From positions 1 through 25,811 of the forward strand of contig JAVJUS010000013.1 in NCBI GenBank assembly GCA_040220455.1: a stretch of DNA of 25,811 bases. The letters are read 5' to 3'. The notes under the pieces were generated by a model. That model worked only from the letters and a program-made list of their open reading frames with translations, was not told where the DNA came from and searched no databases. Position 1 is the stretch's first letter; each line of letters starts with the position of its first letter. Shown piece after piece: positions 1 through 6,524 of the stretch. Both the position numbers and the translations under genes were made by a program. This DNA comes from JAVJUS01 sp040220455. Its GTDB lineage: Bacteria; Pseudomonadota; Alphaproteobacteria; DSM-16000; Inquilinaceae.

Positions 1-2
1 TG

Positions 3-713
3 CCGGGGCGGCCGGCCGGGCTGGAGATCAGCGTCGGCACCGGCGGCGGGGCGGCCCCGCCGGGCGCGGGCGCCACCCTGCGCCAGGCGGGCGCGGCGCT
101 GGACGCCGGCGCCTACGACTCCGCCTCCGAGCTCTATCTCGATGTCCTCCTGGCCGCGCCGGACCATGTGGAGGCGCTGTTCGGCCTGGCCGCTTCGCTT
201 CAGGGCATGGGCCAGACGGCCGAGGCGCGGGCGACCTATCGCGAGGTCCTGGCCCTGGCGCCCGACCACCGCGGCGCGCGGATCAACCTTGCCGGGCTGC
301 TCGCCGATGGCGGGCCGGGCGGCGATCCGGGCGAGGCGGTGGCGCTGGTCGAATCGATGCTTGCCGGCGCGCCGGACGACCCGGCGCTGTGGAGCCAGCT
401 CGCCCGCGTCCGCTTCGCCGCCGGCCGGACGGACGCCGCGCTCGCGGCCGCCGAGCGGGCGGTCTCCCTGGCGCCCGACCGGCTGGGCCCGCGCTACAAC
501 CTGGCTGTCCTTCTCGACCGGGCCGGCCGGCACGGTGCGGCGGCGCGCGCCTACTCGGCCGTCCTGCGCCAGGCCGAGGCGGGCGCGGCGGAGGCGGCAG
601 GCCTGCCGATCCCGGCGCTGCGCCGGCGCCTCGCCGCCCTGGTCGCCCTGGCCGAGACCGGCGGGTCGGACTCCGGCCTCGCCGAGGCGGGCGTCGCGGG
701 GGCGGGGCGATGA
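3..713 (+). CDS. TPR-repeat protein, 3' part (gene enters from the left edge)
   Basis: This is the C-terminal 236 residues of a tetratricopeptide-repeat protein. The frame is open from base 3 to the TGA at 711-713 with no stop, so the true start lies outside the window; an internal GTG at 168 is not a convincing start because TPR-like helices precede it. At least three TPR-like helix pairs are visible, with the typical alternation of small residues and ending in phrases such as LLAAPDHVEAL, LALAPDHRGA and SLAPDRLGPRYN. TPR proteins are scaffolds for protein-protein contacts. The stop overlaps the start of the ExeA-like ATPase (ATGA), so the two are translationally coupled. In MSHA-type pilus clusters a TPR protein (MshN) sits beside an ExeA-like ATPase (MshM), and this gene could play that part; the exact role is inferred from context only. 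Confidence 0.8.
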   Translation, partial: PGRPAGLEISVGTGGGAAPPGAGATLRQAGAALDAGAYDSASELYLDVLLAAPDHVEALFGLAASLQGMGQTAEARATYREVLALAPDHRGARINLAGLLADGGPGGDPGEAVALVESMLAGAPDDPALWSQLARVRFAAGRTDAALAAAERAVSLAPDRLGPRYNLAVLLDRAGRHGAAARAYSAVLRQAEAGAAEAAGLPIPALRRRLAALVALAETGGSDSGLAEAGVAGAGR

Positions 714-1567
714 GCTATCTCGCCCATTTCGGGCTGGCGCGGCCGCCCTTCGCGCTGACGCCGGACAGCGATCTCGTCTTCGGCGACACGCCGGCGCGGC
801 TGCTCGCCGCCCTGGACTATTCGCTCGACCGGGGCGACGGGCTGCTCGCCGTCGTCGGGGAAGTGGGCACCGGCAAGACGCTGCTCGCCCGCCTGCTGGC
901 CCGCCGGGTCGCCGACCGGGCGGAGCCGGCGATGCTGGTCGCCCCGGCGACCGACCTGCGCGGGCTGATGCGCCTGCTCTGCCGCGAGCTCGGCCTGTCC
1001 GGCCAGGGCGCGCGGGACGAGCTGGCGCTGGCGCTCCAGGACCGGCTGCTCGAACTCCACGCATCCGGCCGGCCGGCGGTGCTGATCGTCGACGAGGCCC
1101 AGGCGCTCGGGCCGGAGGGGCTGGAGGCGATCCGGCTGCTGAGCAATCTCGAGACCGACCGGGCCAAGCTGCTGCGCATCGTGCTGTTCGGCCAGCCGGA
1201 GCTCGACCGCCTGCTCGCCCGCCACGGCCTGCGCCAGATCCGCGACCGCCTGGCCTTCCGGCTGGAGACCGCGCCCTTCGACCCGGCCGCGGCGCGCGCC
1301 TATATCGCCCATCGCGTCGACCGGTGCTCGCCAGGCGGCGGGCCGAACCGGGTCTTCGCCGACCGCGCGGCCGCGCGCATCGCCCGGGTCTCGCGCGGCT
1401 TTCCCCGCCGCATCAACGTGCTGGCCGACCGCGCCCTGCTCGCCGCCTATGCCGAGGGCGCCCGGCGGGTCGAGCGGGCGCATGTCGCCGCGGCGGAGGC
1501 GGAGGACGGCGCGCGTCTCACCGGCGCCGGGCGATGGCTGCGCCGCGCCGCGCGGCCGGTCGGCTGA
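710..1567 (+). CDS. ExeA/MshM-type AAA ATPase
   Basis: A 285-residue AAA+ ATPase of the ExeA/GspA family. These act in the cytoplasm or at the inner membrane to help assemble type II secretion or MSHA-type pilus machines, in ExeA by helping the secretin pass the peptidoglycan. The family's N-terminal signature is present (FGLARPPFALTPDSDLVF, near residues 7-24). Walker A is GEVGTGKT (residues 50-57) and Walker B with the following acidic residue is VLIVDEAQ (124-131). The C-terminal lid carries RGFPRRINVLADRALL. Full-length ExeA is about twice as long and ends in a membrane span and a peptidoglycan-binding domain; this protein stops after the ATPase, like MshM. The ATG at 710 overlaps the upstream stop by four bases, which fixes the start; longer readings in this frame are shadows of the TPR gene. 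Confidence 0.88.
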   Translation: MSYLAHFGLARPPFALTPDSDLVFGDTPARLLAALDYSLDRGDGLLAVVGEVGTGKTLLARLLARRVADRAEPAMLVAPATDLRGLMRLLCRELGLSGQGARDELALALQDRLLELHASGRPAVLIVDEAQALGPEGLEAIRLLSNLETDRAKLLRIVLFGQPELDRLLARHGLRQIRDRLAFRLETAPFDPAAARAYIAHRVDRCSPGGGPNRVFADRAAARIARVSRGFPRRINVLADRALLAAYAEGARRVERAHVAAAEAEDGARLTGAGRWLRRAARPVG

Positions 1568-1605
1568 TCGCCCGGCGGGCGGATCGCGGCGCGCGGGCGA
1601 CCGGC

Positions 1606-2775
1606 ATGGCGGCCGAAACGGCGATCGGGGACCCGGAGACGCGGCGCCTGCTCGACACGGTGGTGGAGACCGGCGCCACGGACCTGCATCTCGCCACCGG
1701 CCGGCCGCCGATCCTGCGGCGGGACGGCGCGCTCGCCGCCCTGCCGGGCGCGCCGCCGCTCGATGCCGAGGCGATCGAGACGGTGCTGGCGGCCATCGCC
1801 GACGAGGGCGCGCGGGCGCGATTCGAGGCGTCGGGCGAGGCCGATTTCGCCTTCGCTTTGGCCGATCGGGCGCGGTTCCGGGCCAACGCCTTCCGCACCG
1901 TGGCGGGGCCGTCGCTGGCCCTGCGCCGGATTCCGCCGACGCCGCCGGCGATCGAGGATCTGGGCGCGCCGCCGGCGGTGGCCGGCCTCGCCGATCTGTC
2001 GGACGGGCTCGTCCTGGTCACCGGGCCGACCGGCTCGGGCAAGTCGACCACGCTGGCCGCCCTGGTCGCGCGCATCGACGCCCGGCGGCCCTGCCATGTG
2101 CTGACCATCGAGGACCCGATCGAATACGTCCATCGCGGCGACCGGGCGCTGATCCAGCAGCGCGAGGTCGGCCGGCACACCGGCAGCTTCGCCGCCGCGC
2201 TGCGCGCCGCGCTGCGCGAGGACCCGGACGTCCTGCTGGTCGGGGAAATGCGCGACCTGGAGACCGTGTCGCTGGCCCTGACGGCGGCGGAAACCGGGCA
2301 GCTCGTGCTGGCCACGCTGCACACGCCCTCGGCGGCCAAGAGCATCGACCGCATCATCGACGTCTTTCCCGGCGCCGATCAGGCGCGTGTGCGCGCCCAG
2401 CTCGCCACCGCCCTGCGCGCGGTGGTCGCCCAGACGCTGCTGCCCGTGCCGGATCCGCCCGGCGGCCGGGTGGCGGCGTTCGAGGTGATGATCGCGACCG
2501 GCGCCATCCGCAACCTGATCCGCGAGGCCAAGGTTCCGCAAATCGACACCATGATGCAGATGGGCGCGCGCCACGGCATGCGCACCATGGCCGACGCGGT
2601 CGACGCGCTGCTGGCCGACGGGCGCGTGGCGCGCGAGCCGGCCGAGCGCCTGCTCGCCGGCCTGCGCGCCGAGCAGGAGGGCGGTGCCGGGCCGAGCAGC
2701 GCCGGGCCGGATGGCGAAGGCGAAGGCGCGGCCAGCGCACCTCCACACGCCCGCCGCGCCCGTCTGCGCTATTGA
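1606..2775 (+). CDS. pilT: PilT-family type IV pilus retraction ATPase
   Basis: A 389-residue secretion ATPase of the GspE/PilT superfamily, closest to PilT, the hexameric motor that depolymerises type IV pili at the inner membrane. Visible marks are the N-terminal TDLHLATGRPP, Walker A GPTGSGKST (residues 140-148), the Asp box around TIEDPIEYVH, the PilT-type Walker B region LREDPDVLLVGEMRDLET and the His box LATLHTPSA. The C-terminal AIRNLIREAKVPQI segment is also PilT-like. The final 30 or so residues are Gly/Ala/Pro-rich and probably disordered. I chose ATG 1606, 38 bases after the ExeA-like stop. An in-frame ATG at 1534 would overlap that gene and add 24 Arg/Ala-rich residues. No strong ribosome binding site separates the two choices. 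It is the last plus-strand gene of the cluster. The PilT-versus-PilU distinction cannot be made here. Confidence 0.88.
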   Translation: MAAETAIGDPETRRLLDTVVETGATDLHLATGRPPILRRDGALAALPGAPPLDAEAIETVLAAIADEGARARFEASGEADFAFALADRARFRANAFRTVAGPSLALRRIPPTPPAIEDLGAPPAVAGLADLSDGLVLVTGPTGSGKSTTLAALVARIDARRPCHVLTIEDPIEYVHRGDRALIQQREVGRHTGSFAAALRAALREDPDVLLVGEMRDLETVSLALTAAETGQLVLATLHTPSAAKSIDRIIDVFPGADQARVRAQLATALRAVVAQTLLPVPDPPGGRVAAFEVMIATGAIRNLIREAKVPQIDTMMQMGARHGMRTMADAVDALLADGRVAREPAERLLAGLRAEQEGGAGPSSAGPDGEGEGAASAPPHARRARLRY

Positions 2776-2780
2776 CCGGT

Positions 2781-2818
2781 TCCTCGGCTACGAACCCGAG
2801 GAGGGCGAGGGCTCGCCC
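2781..2818. terminator. Possible bidirectional terminator hairpins between pilT and pspC
   Basis: Two adjacent inverted repeats lie at the junction of two convergent genes that are only 12 bases apart. The first is TCCTCGG (2781-2787) pairing with CCGAGGA (2796-2802) across an 8-base loop. The second is the near-palindrome GGGCGAG/CTCGCCC (2803-2818). Neither is followed by a clear T run, and both overlap the 3' end of pspC, so termination is inferred from position and pairing only. Confidence 0.4.
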
Positions 2819-3348
2819 GATCCGCCGCGGGACGGGCCGCGCCCGGCCGACCCCTTCTCCATGTCTTCGAACTCGCGCCGCAGGGCGTACTCGTCGGAGG
2901 TAACATGGCGCTCCAGCCGGGCGAGACGGGAATCGAGCGCCCGGAAGCGATGGCGGATGTCGTGGAAGGTGGCGTCCGGCTTGCCGGAGACCGAGCGCCA
3001 GAACCGCTCCTCGTCGGGGCTCGAATAAAGCGGCCGGCGCGGCCTGCGCCGGACGAAGACGCCCATCGCGAGATAGACGAGCACCGTCTGCGGCAGGAAG
3101 AACAGGGCCAGCACCACGGCGCCGACCCGGACCTGCCAGACCGGGATGCCCAGATAGTCCGCGATGCCGGCGCAGACCCCCAGGAAGACCCCGTCGTCCG
3201 GGTTGCGGTAGAGGCGGTGCGGGTTGGGCGAGCGGCCGAGATCGTCCCGGCTGCCCCTGTCTTCGTCGTGCCAGGCGTCGTCGTGCCGGGCCTCGTGGCG
3301 TTGACGGCGATGCTGTCCGTGGCGGGTCACGTCTCGCGCCTCCGCCAT
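2788..3348 (-). CDS. pspC: Phage shock protein C (PspC-domain membrane protein)
   Basis: A 186-residue inner-membrane protein of the phage-shock response. In the best-known systems PspB and PspC sense membrane damage or secretin mislocalisation and draw PspA away from PspF, turning the operon on. The PspC domain begins at about residue 44 with RLYRNPDDGVFLGVCAGIA, then two hydrophobic stretches ending LVYLAMGVFV. The C-terminal half holds an amphipathic helical stretch (FRALDSRLARLERHV). E. coli PspC is about 119 residues; this one is longer at both ends and has a His- and Arg-rich N-terminus with several histidines in the first 30 residues. ATG 3348 overlaps the end of pspB by 22 bases. A longer reading up to 3501 would run through most of pspB and is rejected. 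Confidence 0.88.
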   Translation of the reverse strand: MAEARDVTRHGQHRRQRHEARHDDAWHDEDRGSRDDLGRSPNPHRLYRNPDDGVFLGVCAGIADYLGIPVWQVRVGAVVLALFFLPQTVLVYLAMGVFVRRRPRRPLYSSPDEERFWRSVSGKPDATFHDIRHRFRALDSRLARLERHVTSDEYALRREFEDMEKGSAGRGPSRGGSGEPSPSSGS

Positions 3349-3557
3349 CCCGGCGCGTCGGCGTCCAGGATGGTCTCCAGGGTCTCGATGCGCGCTTCCA
3401 TGCGCTGGGCGCTCTGCCAGAGCTCGAGCAGCATCTTCTCGTCCTCCGAGGAGAGCGTCTTGGACTGCCGCCACCGGGTCACGTAATGCAGCACCAGCCA
3501 CAGCGGCGCGACGATGGTGACGAACAGGATCAGGGGTACGAAGAGCAGGGCGCTCAT
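3327..3557 (-). CDS. pspB: Phage shock protein B
   Basis: A 76-residue inner-membrane protein matching the PspB family in length (74 residues in E. coli) and architecture: one N-terminal membrane helix (LLFVPLILFVTIVAPLWLVLH), then a charged region and a leucine-zipper-like helix containing EDEKMLLELWQSAQRMEARI and LETILD. PspB works with PspC as the envelope-stress sensor that relieves PspA inhibition of PspF. It lies 21 bases downstream of pspA and overlaps pspC by 22 bases, so the three are surely one transcript. A GAGGGAG stretch lies about 13 bases before the ATG. Confidence 0.92.
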   Translation of the reverse strand: MSALLFVPLILFVTIVAPLWLVLHYVTRWRQSKTLSSEDEKMLLELWQSAQRMEARIETLETILDADAPGWRRRET

Positions 3558-3578
3558 GGGCTCACGCGGCTCCCTCGA

Positions 3579-4304
3579 TCAGCGCTCGCCGCCGGCGGCT
3601 CCGGACTTGCCCGACCCGCCGGAGAGCTTGGCCTTGAGCGCGGCCAGCTCGTCCTCGACCCGGGTCTCGGATTCGAGGTCGGCGAATTCCTGGTCGAGCG
3701 AGCGCGCGGGACGCCCGCCCTGGTCGCCGCCGCCGGGCGCGCCGAGGTCGTAGCTCTCGACCCGGCCTTCCAGGTCGTCGAGCTTGCGCTCGATCATCTC
3801 GTAGCGCGACAGCGCGTCGTCGATCCGGCCGTCGTGCAGATTGCGGCGCACCTTGAGCCGGTCGGTCGCCGACTGGCGGCGGATGTCGATCGCCTTCTGC
3901 TTGTTCTTCGCCTCTGCCAGCTTGGCCTGCAGCTTGGCAAGATCGTCGTTGGTCTTGGCCAGCGCCTCGTCGACGGCGGCGAGTTCGCGCCGCATCTCCT
4001 CGGCCGCTTCCTCGGCCCGGGCCTTGGCGACCAGCGCGCCGCGGGCCAGCTCGTCGCGGCCCTTGGAGACCGCGAGCTCGGCCTTGGCCCGCCAGTCGGC
4101 CCGGGCGGCCTCCAGGTGCTCGATCTTGCGGTTGATCTCCTTCTTCTCGGCCAGCGACTTGGCGGCCGAGGCGCGCACCTCGACCAGCGTGTCCTCCATC
4201 TCCTGGACGATCAGGCGGACGATCTTCTCGGGATCCTCCGCGCGGTCGAGCAGCGCGTTGAGATTGGCGTTCACGATGTCGCCCATGCGGGAAAAGATGC
4301 CCAT
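3579..4304 (-). CDS. pspA: Phage shock protein A (PspA/IM30, ESCRT-III-like)
   Basis: A 241-residue coiled-coil peripheral membrane protein. PspA has two known jobs: it binds and inhibits PspF when the membrane is sound, and it oligomerises on damaged inner membrane to preserve the proton gradient. The family N-terminus is clear (MGIFSRMGDIVNANLNALLD, then EDPEKIVRLIVQEMED), including the amphipathic first helix. Long coiled coil fills about residues 25-190. The C-terminal tail is Gly/Ser-rich after a last helix (VEDELAALKAKLSG). E. coli PspA has 222 residues. ATG 4304 is preceded by GGAG at 9 bases, and the PspA signature starts exactly there. The frame is open upstream to 4739, but that stretch has no PspA homology. 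Confidence 0.95.
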   Translation of the reverse strand: MGIFSRMGDIVNANLNALLDRAEDPEKIVRLIVQEMEDTLVEVRASAAKSLAEKKEINRKIEHLEAARADWRAKAELAVSKGRDELARGALVAKARAEEAAEEMRRELAAVDEALAKTNDDLAKLQAKLAEAKNKQKAIDIRRQSATDRLKVRRNLHDGRIDDALSRYEMIERKLDDLEGRVESYDLGAPGGGDQGGRPARSLDQEFADLESETRVEDELAALKAKLSGGSGKSGAAGGER

Positions 4305-4390
4305 GGCGGGTGTCTCCGTCAGCGGGGTTCGGCGGCGCGGGGCGCGCGCGGACCCGAGGGAAAGCGGAAGCGAAAGGGGGCCGGCGCGGA

Positions 4391-4543
4391 TCAGGCGACC
4401 ACGACGCCGATCAGCAGCCCGGCGGCGAAGAACAGCCAGCACTCGGTCGGCCGGCTCTTCAGGTAGGCGCGCAGGCGCCGGAACGTGTCGTCCCAGTCGC
4501 CGCCATGGCGCCGGGCTCGGAAGGGCTCGTCTCGGTCGGTCAT
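4391..4543 (-). CDS. Small single-span membrane protein opening the psp operon
   Basis: A 50-residue reading frame between the sigma-54 promoter and pspA. The N-terminal half is charged (MTDRDEPFRARRHGGDWDDT, then FRRLRAYLKSRP) and the C-terminal third is one hydrophobic helix (ECWLFFAAGLLIGVVVA) running to the last residue, so it looks like a tail-anchored or hairpin-inserted inner-membrane peptide. The GxLLG-type C-terminus recalls the ElaB/YqjD (DUF883) membrane tail, but the similarity is too short to be sure. A GTG immediately upstream (4546) is an alternative start, placed 9 bases after GAGGA. The stop lies 86 bases before pspA. I do not recognise a named family. It is not PspD by sequence, and its position as first gene of the operon differs from the E. 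coli order. Confidence 0.6.
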   Translation of the reverse strand: MTDRDEPFRARRHGGDWDDTFRRLRAYLKSRPTECWLFFAAGLLIGVVVA

Positions 4544-4632
4544 CACGGGTTTCGGTCCTCGTCTCGATCCTGGTCTCGGCCTCGGGGCCGTGTTCGACGC
4601 CCGCCATGTCGGCGCCGGCTCGCCCTCTGAGG

Positions 4633-4649
4633 AGCACATGGCGTGCCAA
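4633..4649 (-). promoter_or_regulatory. Sigma-54 (RpoN) promoter of the psp operon
   Basis: On the minus strand the sequence reads TTGGCACG-CCAT-GTGCT. This matches the sigma-54 consensus TTGGCACG-N4-TTGCW at all but one base and has the essential GG and GC elements exactly 10 bases apart. Transcription should begin about a dozen bases further along the minus strand, near 4622, giving an 80-base leader before the small membrane-protein gene. The psp operon is the classic sigma-54 operon driven by PspF, whose gene lies just beyond on the other strand. Confidence 0.85.
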
Positions 4650-4720
4650 CGCCCCCACACGCCGGAAAGCCGCGGATTTCCGGGGTTCGATCGTCGCCAT
4701 GTCAGGATGTTTCTTGATTC

Positions 4721-4759
4721 TTGGTGGGTTCCCCGCCAACTATTGGTCAAATTGACCAA
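4721..4759. promoter_or_regulatory. Two tandem inverted repeats, likely PspF enhancer sites
   Basis: Two inverted repeats lie side by side. The first is TTGGTGGG-TTC-CCCGCCAA (4721-4739, one mismatch in 8 pairs). The second is TTGGTCAA-A-TTGACCAA (4743-4759, all 8 pairs). Both share TTGG...CCAA ends. Their centres (4730 and 4751) are 21 bases apart, about two helical turns, and sit roughly 108 and 129 bases upstream of the expected psp start site. In E. coli PspF binds two adjacent upstream sites at a similar distance. The repeats lie immediately before pspF, so the same binding could repress pspF, as in E. coli. A half-matching IHF-like AATCAA (minus strand, 4707-4719) lies between the repeats and the promoter. 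The assignment to PspF is inference. Confidence 0.65.
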
Positions 4760-4772
4760 CCAAAGGCCGGCC

Positions 4773-5840
4773 ATGGACACGCTTCCCGACCTCCCGGCGC
4801 CGGCCGGGGAATCCCCCACCTTCTCGGCCATGCTGGCGCAGGTCAGCGCCGTCGCGCCGCTCGACCGCCCGGTGCTGCTGATCGGCGAGCGGGGCACCGG
4901 CAAGGAGCTGGTGGCCGCCCGGCTGCACTACTTGTCGCGCCGCTGGGACCGGGCCTTCGTCAAGGTCAACTGCGCCGCGCTGAGCCAGGAGCTGTTGGAG
5001 AGCGAGCTCTTCGGCCACGAGGCGGGAGCCTTCACCGGCGCCGGGCGCCGGCATGTCGGCCGGTTCGAGCGCGCCGACGGCGGCACCCTCTTCCTCGACG
5101 AGATCGCGGCGGCCTCGGGCCGCGTGCAGGAGAAGATCCTGCGCGCCATCGAGTACGGCGAGTTCGAGCGGCTGGGCGGCGGGCGGACCCTGCAATGCGA
5201 TGTCCGGGTGGTCGCCGCGACCAATGTCGACCTGCCGGGCGAGGTGGCGGCCGGGCGTTTCCGCGCCGACCTGCTCGACCGGCTGGCCTTCGACGTGGTC
5301 ACCCTGCCGCCCCTGCGCGCCCGGCCGGAGGACGTGTCCGTCCTGGCCGAGCTGTTCGGCCGGGCCATGGCGCGCGAGATGGGGATGGCGGATTTCCCGG
5401 GCTTCGCGCCGGCGGCGCTGGCCACGCTGGCCGGGCATGGCTGGCCCGGCAATGTCCGCGAGCTCAAGAACGCGGTCGAGCGCGCCGTCGCCCGGGCGGC
5501 GCCGGAGGCCGGGCCGATCGGCGAGGTCGTGCTCGACCCCTTCGAGTCGCCCTGGCGGCCGGGCGGGGCGGCGGCCGGCAACGGTGCCACGGCCGCCACC
5601 GCCGCATCGACCGACGCGCTGCCGTCGGAAGGCTTCGATGCCGCCGTCGCCGCGCTCGAGCGCGGCCTGCTCTCCCGCGCGCTCACCGGGGCGCGGCACA
5701 ACCAGCGCGCCGCCGCCGAGGCGTTGGGGCTGAGCTACGATCGGCTGCGCGGGCTCCTGCGCAAGCACGACCTGCTGCCGCGTCGGCGCGGCGCGGCCGG
5801 TCCGGAAGCGGGGATCAGTTCAGCGGGATCGACAGATTGA
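4773..5840 (+). CDS. pspF: PspF, sigma-54-dependent activator of the psp operon
   Basis: A 355-residue bacterial enhancer-binding protein with no N-terminal sensory domain, the hallmark of PspF; it remodels sigma-54 RNA polymerase using ATP. Walker A is GERGTGKE (residues 38-45), the sigma-54-contacting loop is an intact GAFTGA (85-90), Walker B is GGTLFLDE (103-110), and sensor/arginine-finger regions follow (LRAIEYGEFERLGG; RFRADLLDRL; GWPGNVRELKNAVERA). A Fis-type helix-turn-helix (NQRAAAEALGLSYDRLRGLL) lies near residues 310-330. An Ala/Gly-rich linker separates the AAA+ and DNA-binding parts. ATG 4773 follows AAAGG by 6 bases and comes straight after the paired inverted repeats. The 3' end overlaps convergent pagL by 26 bases. 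Activity is presumably held in check by PspA. Confidence 0.93.
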   Translation: MDTLPDLPAPAGESPTFSAMLAQVSAVAPLDRPVLLIGERGTGKELVAARLHYLSRRWDRAFVKVNCAALSQELLESELFGHEAGAFTGAGRRHVGRFERADGGTLFLDEIAAASGRVQEKILRAIEYGEFERLGGGRTLQCDVRVVAATNVDLPGEVAAGRFRADLLDRLAFDVVTLPPLRARPEDVSVLAELFGRAMAREMGMADFPGFAPAALATLAGHGWPGNVRELKNAVERAVARAAPEAGPIGEVVLDPFESPWRPGGAAAGNGATAATAASTDALPSEGFDAAVAALERGLLSRALTGARHNQRAAAEALGLSYDRLRGLLRKHDLLPRRRGAAGPEAGISSAGSTD

Positions 5841-6459
5841 CGGTCGCCGTCTCGATGCCCGGGTTCTCGTCTGACAGGCTGGCATTGGAGAGATGGTGGA
5901 CCGCCGCGGTCAGCCGCCAGCCGTTGTCGAAGCCCCAGCCGGCCTCGATGCCGGTGCGGAACTCCACCGGATGGCCGAGATCGCGGCCGTCGCCCTCGTG
6001 ATAGAGGCCGACCGCGGCATTGGGCGAGACGACGATGTTGTCGGTGAACCAGAGGTCCATCATCAGCCCGCCATAGCCGTAGAATGACGCATCGGTCGTG
6101 CCCTCGATGCCGATGAAGGGCCGCACGCGCCAGAACTCCTGCTTGAAGCGCAGCTCGACCCGGCCGAGCCCGGCGCGGTCGGTGCCCAGCTCGTCGTCCT
6201 CCAGGCCGTAGACGCCCGCGCCGATCACGGCGTCCGTGGTCGCCGTCCGGCCGCCGTTGCCGAGCACCGTGCGGTCGGTCCAGATCTCCAGCGCCGCCGC
6301 GCCCGCGAACAGGGCCGCCGCCGCCAGCCCGATCTCCACCGCCTCCGAGCCGCCGCCGGCGGCGGCCGGGCGCGGCGCGGCCGTGCCGACGACGCTCGCG
6401 GCCAGCAGCGCGGCGCCGAGGGACAGGGCGGCGACGGATCGGCGGGCGGGCTGTGGCAT
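5815..6459 (-). CDS. pagL: PagL-like lipid A 3-O-deacylase
   Basis: A 214-residue secreted outer-membrane beta-barrel of the PagL (acyloxyacyl hydrolase) family, which removes the 3-O-linked acyl chain of lipid A. A signal peptide is clear (MPQPARRSVAALSLGAALLA, with a likely cut near APRPAAAGG). The catalytic region near the C-terminus reads HHLSNASLSDENPGIET: His189, Ser191 and Glu203 keep exactly the spacing of the His126-Ser128-Glu140 triad of Pseudomonas PagL. Alternating hydrophobic strands (VELRFKQEFW, FRTGIEAGWGF) fit a barrel, and the protein ends in a hydrophobic strand (TVNLSIPLN). ATG 6459 has GGAGG 9 bases before it. It is the last gene of an lptF-PAP2-pagL unit, 65 bases after the phosphatase gene. 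Confidence 0.85.
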   Translation of the reverse strand: MPQPARRSVAALSLGAALLAASVVGTAAPRPAAAGGGSEAVEIGLAAAALFAGAAALEIWTDRTVLGNGGRTATTDAVIGAGVYGLEDDELGTDRAGLGRVELRFKQEFWRVRPFIGIEGTTDASFYGYGGLMMDLWFTDNIVVSPNAAVGLYHEGDGRDLGHPVEFRTGIEAGWGFDNGWRLTAAVHHLSNASLSDENPGIETATVNLSIPLN

Positions 6460-6524
6460 GGGTCTGGGCCTCCTCGCTGCGCCGGGTCGCGATCGCTCGC
6501 GCGCGGCGTCGTCGGGTCCCGGCG

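Noticed and set aside
142..1605. Plus-strand frame running into pilT, giving an apparent 877-residue protein
   Set aside because: Its first 488 residues are Arg/Pro/Ala-rich shadow of the TPR and ExeA genes; PilT homology starts only after 1606.
1447..2748. 433-residue open frame opposite pilT
   Set aside because: Antisense shadow with biased His/Arg/Gly content and no domain; pilT motifs on the other strand are decisive.
3486..4466. Plus-strand frames opposite pspA
   Set aside because: Repetitive Leu/Gly/Val content mirrors the coiled-coil codons of pspA; no start signal or domain.
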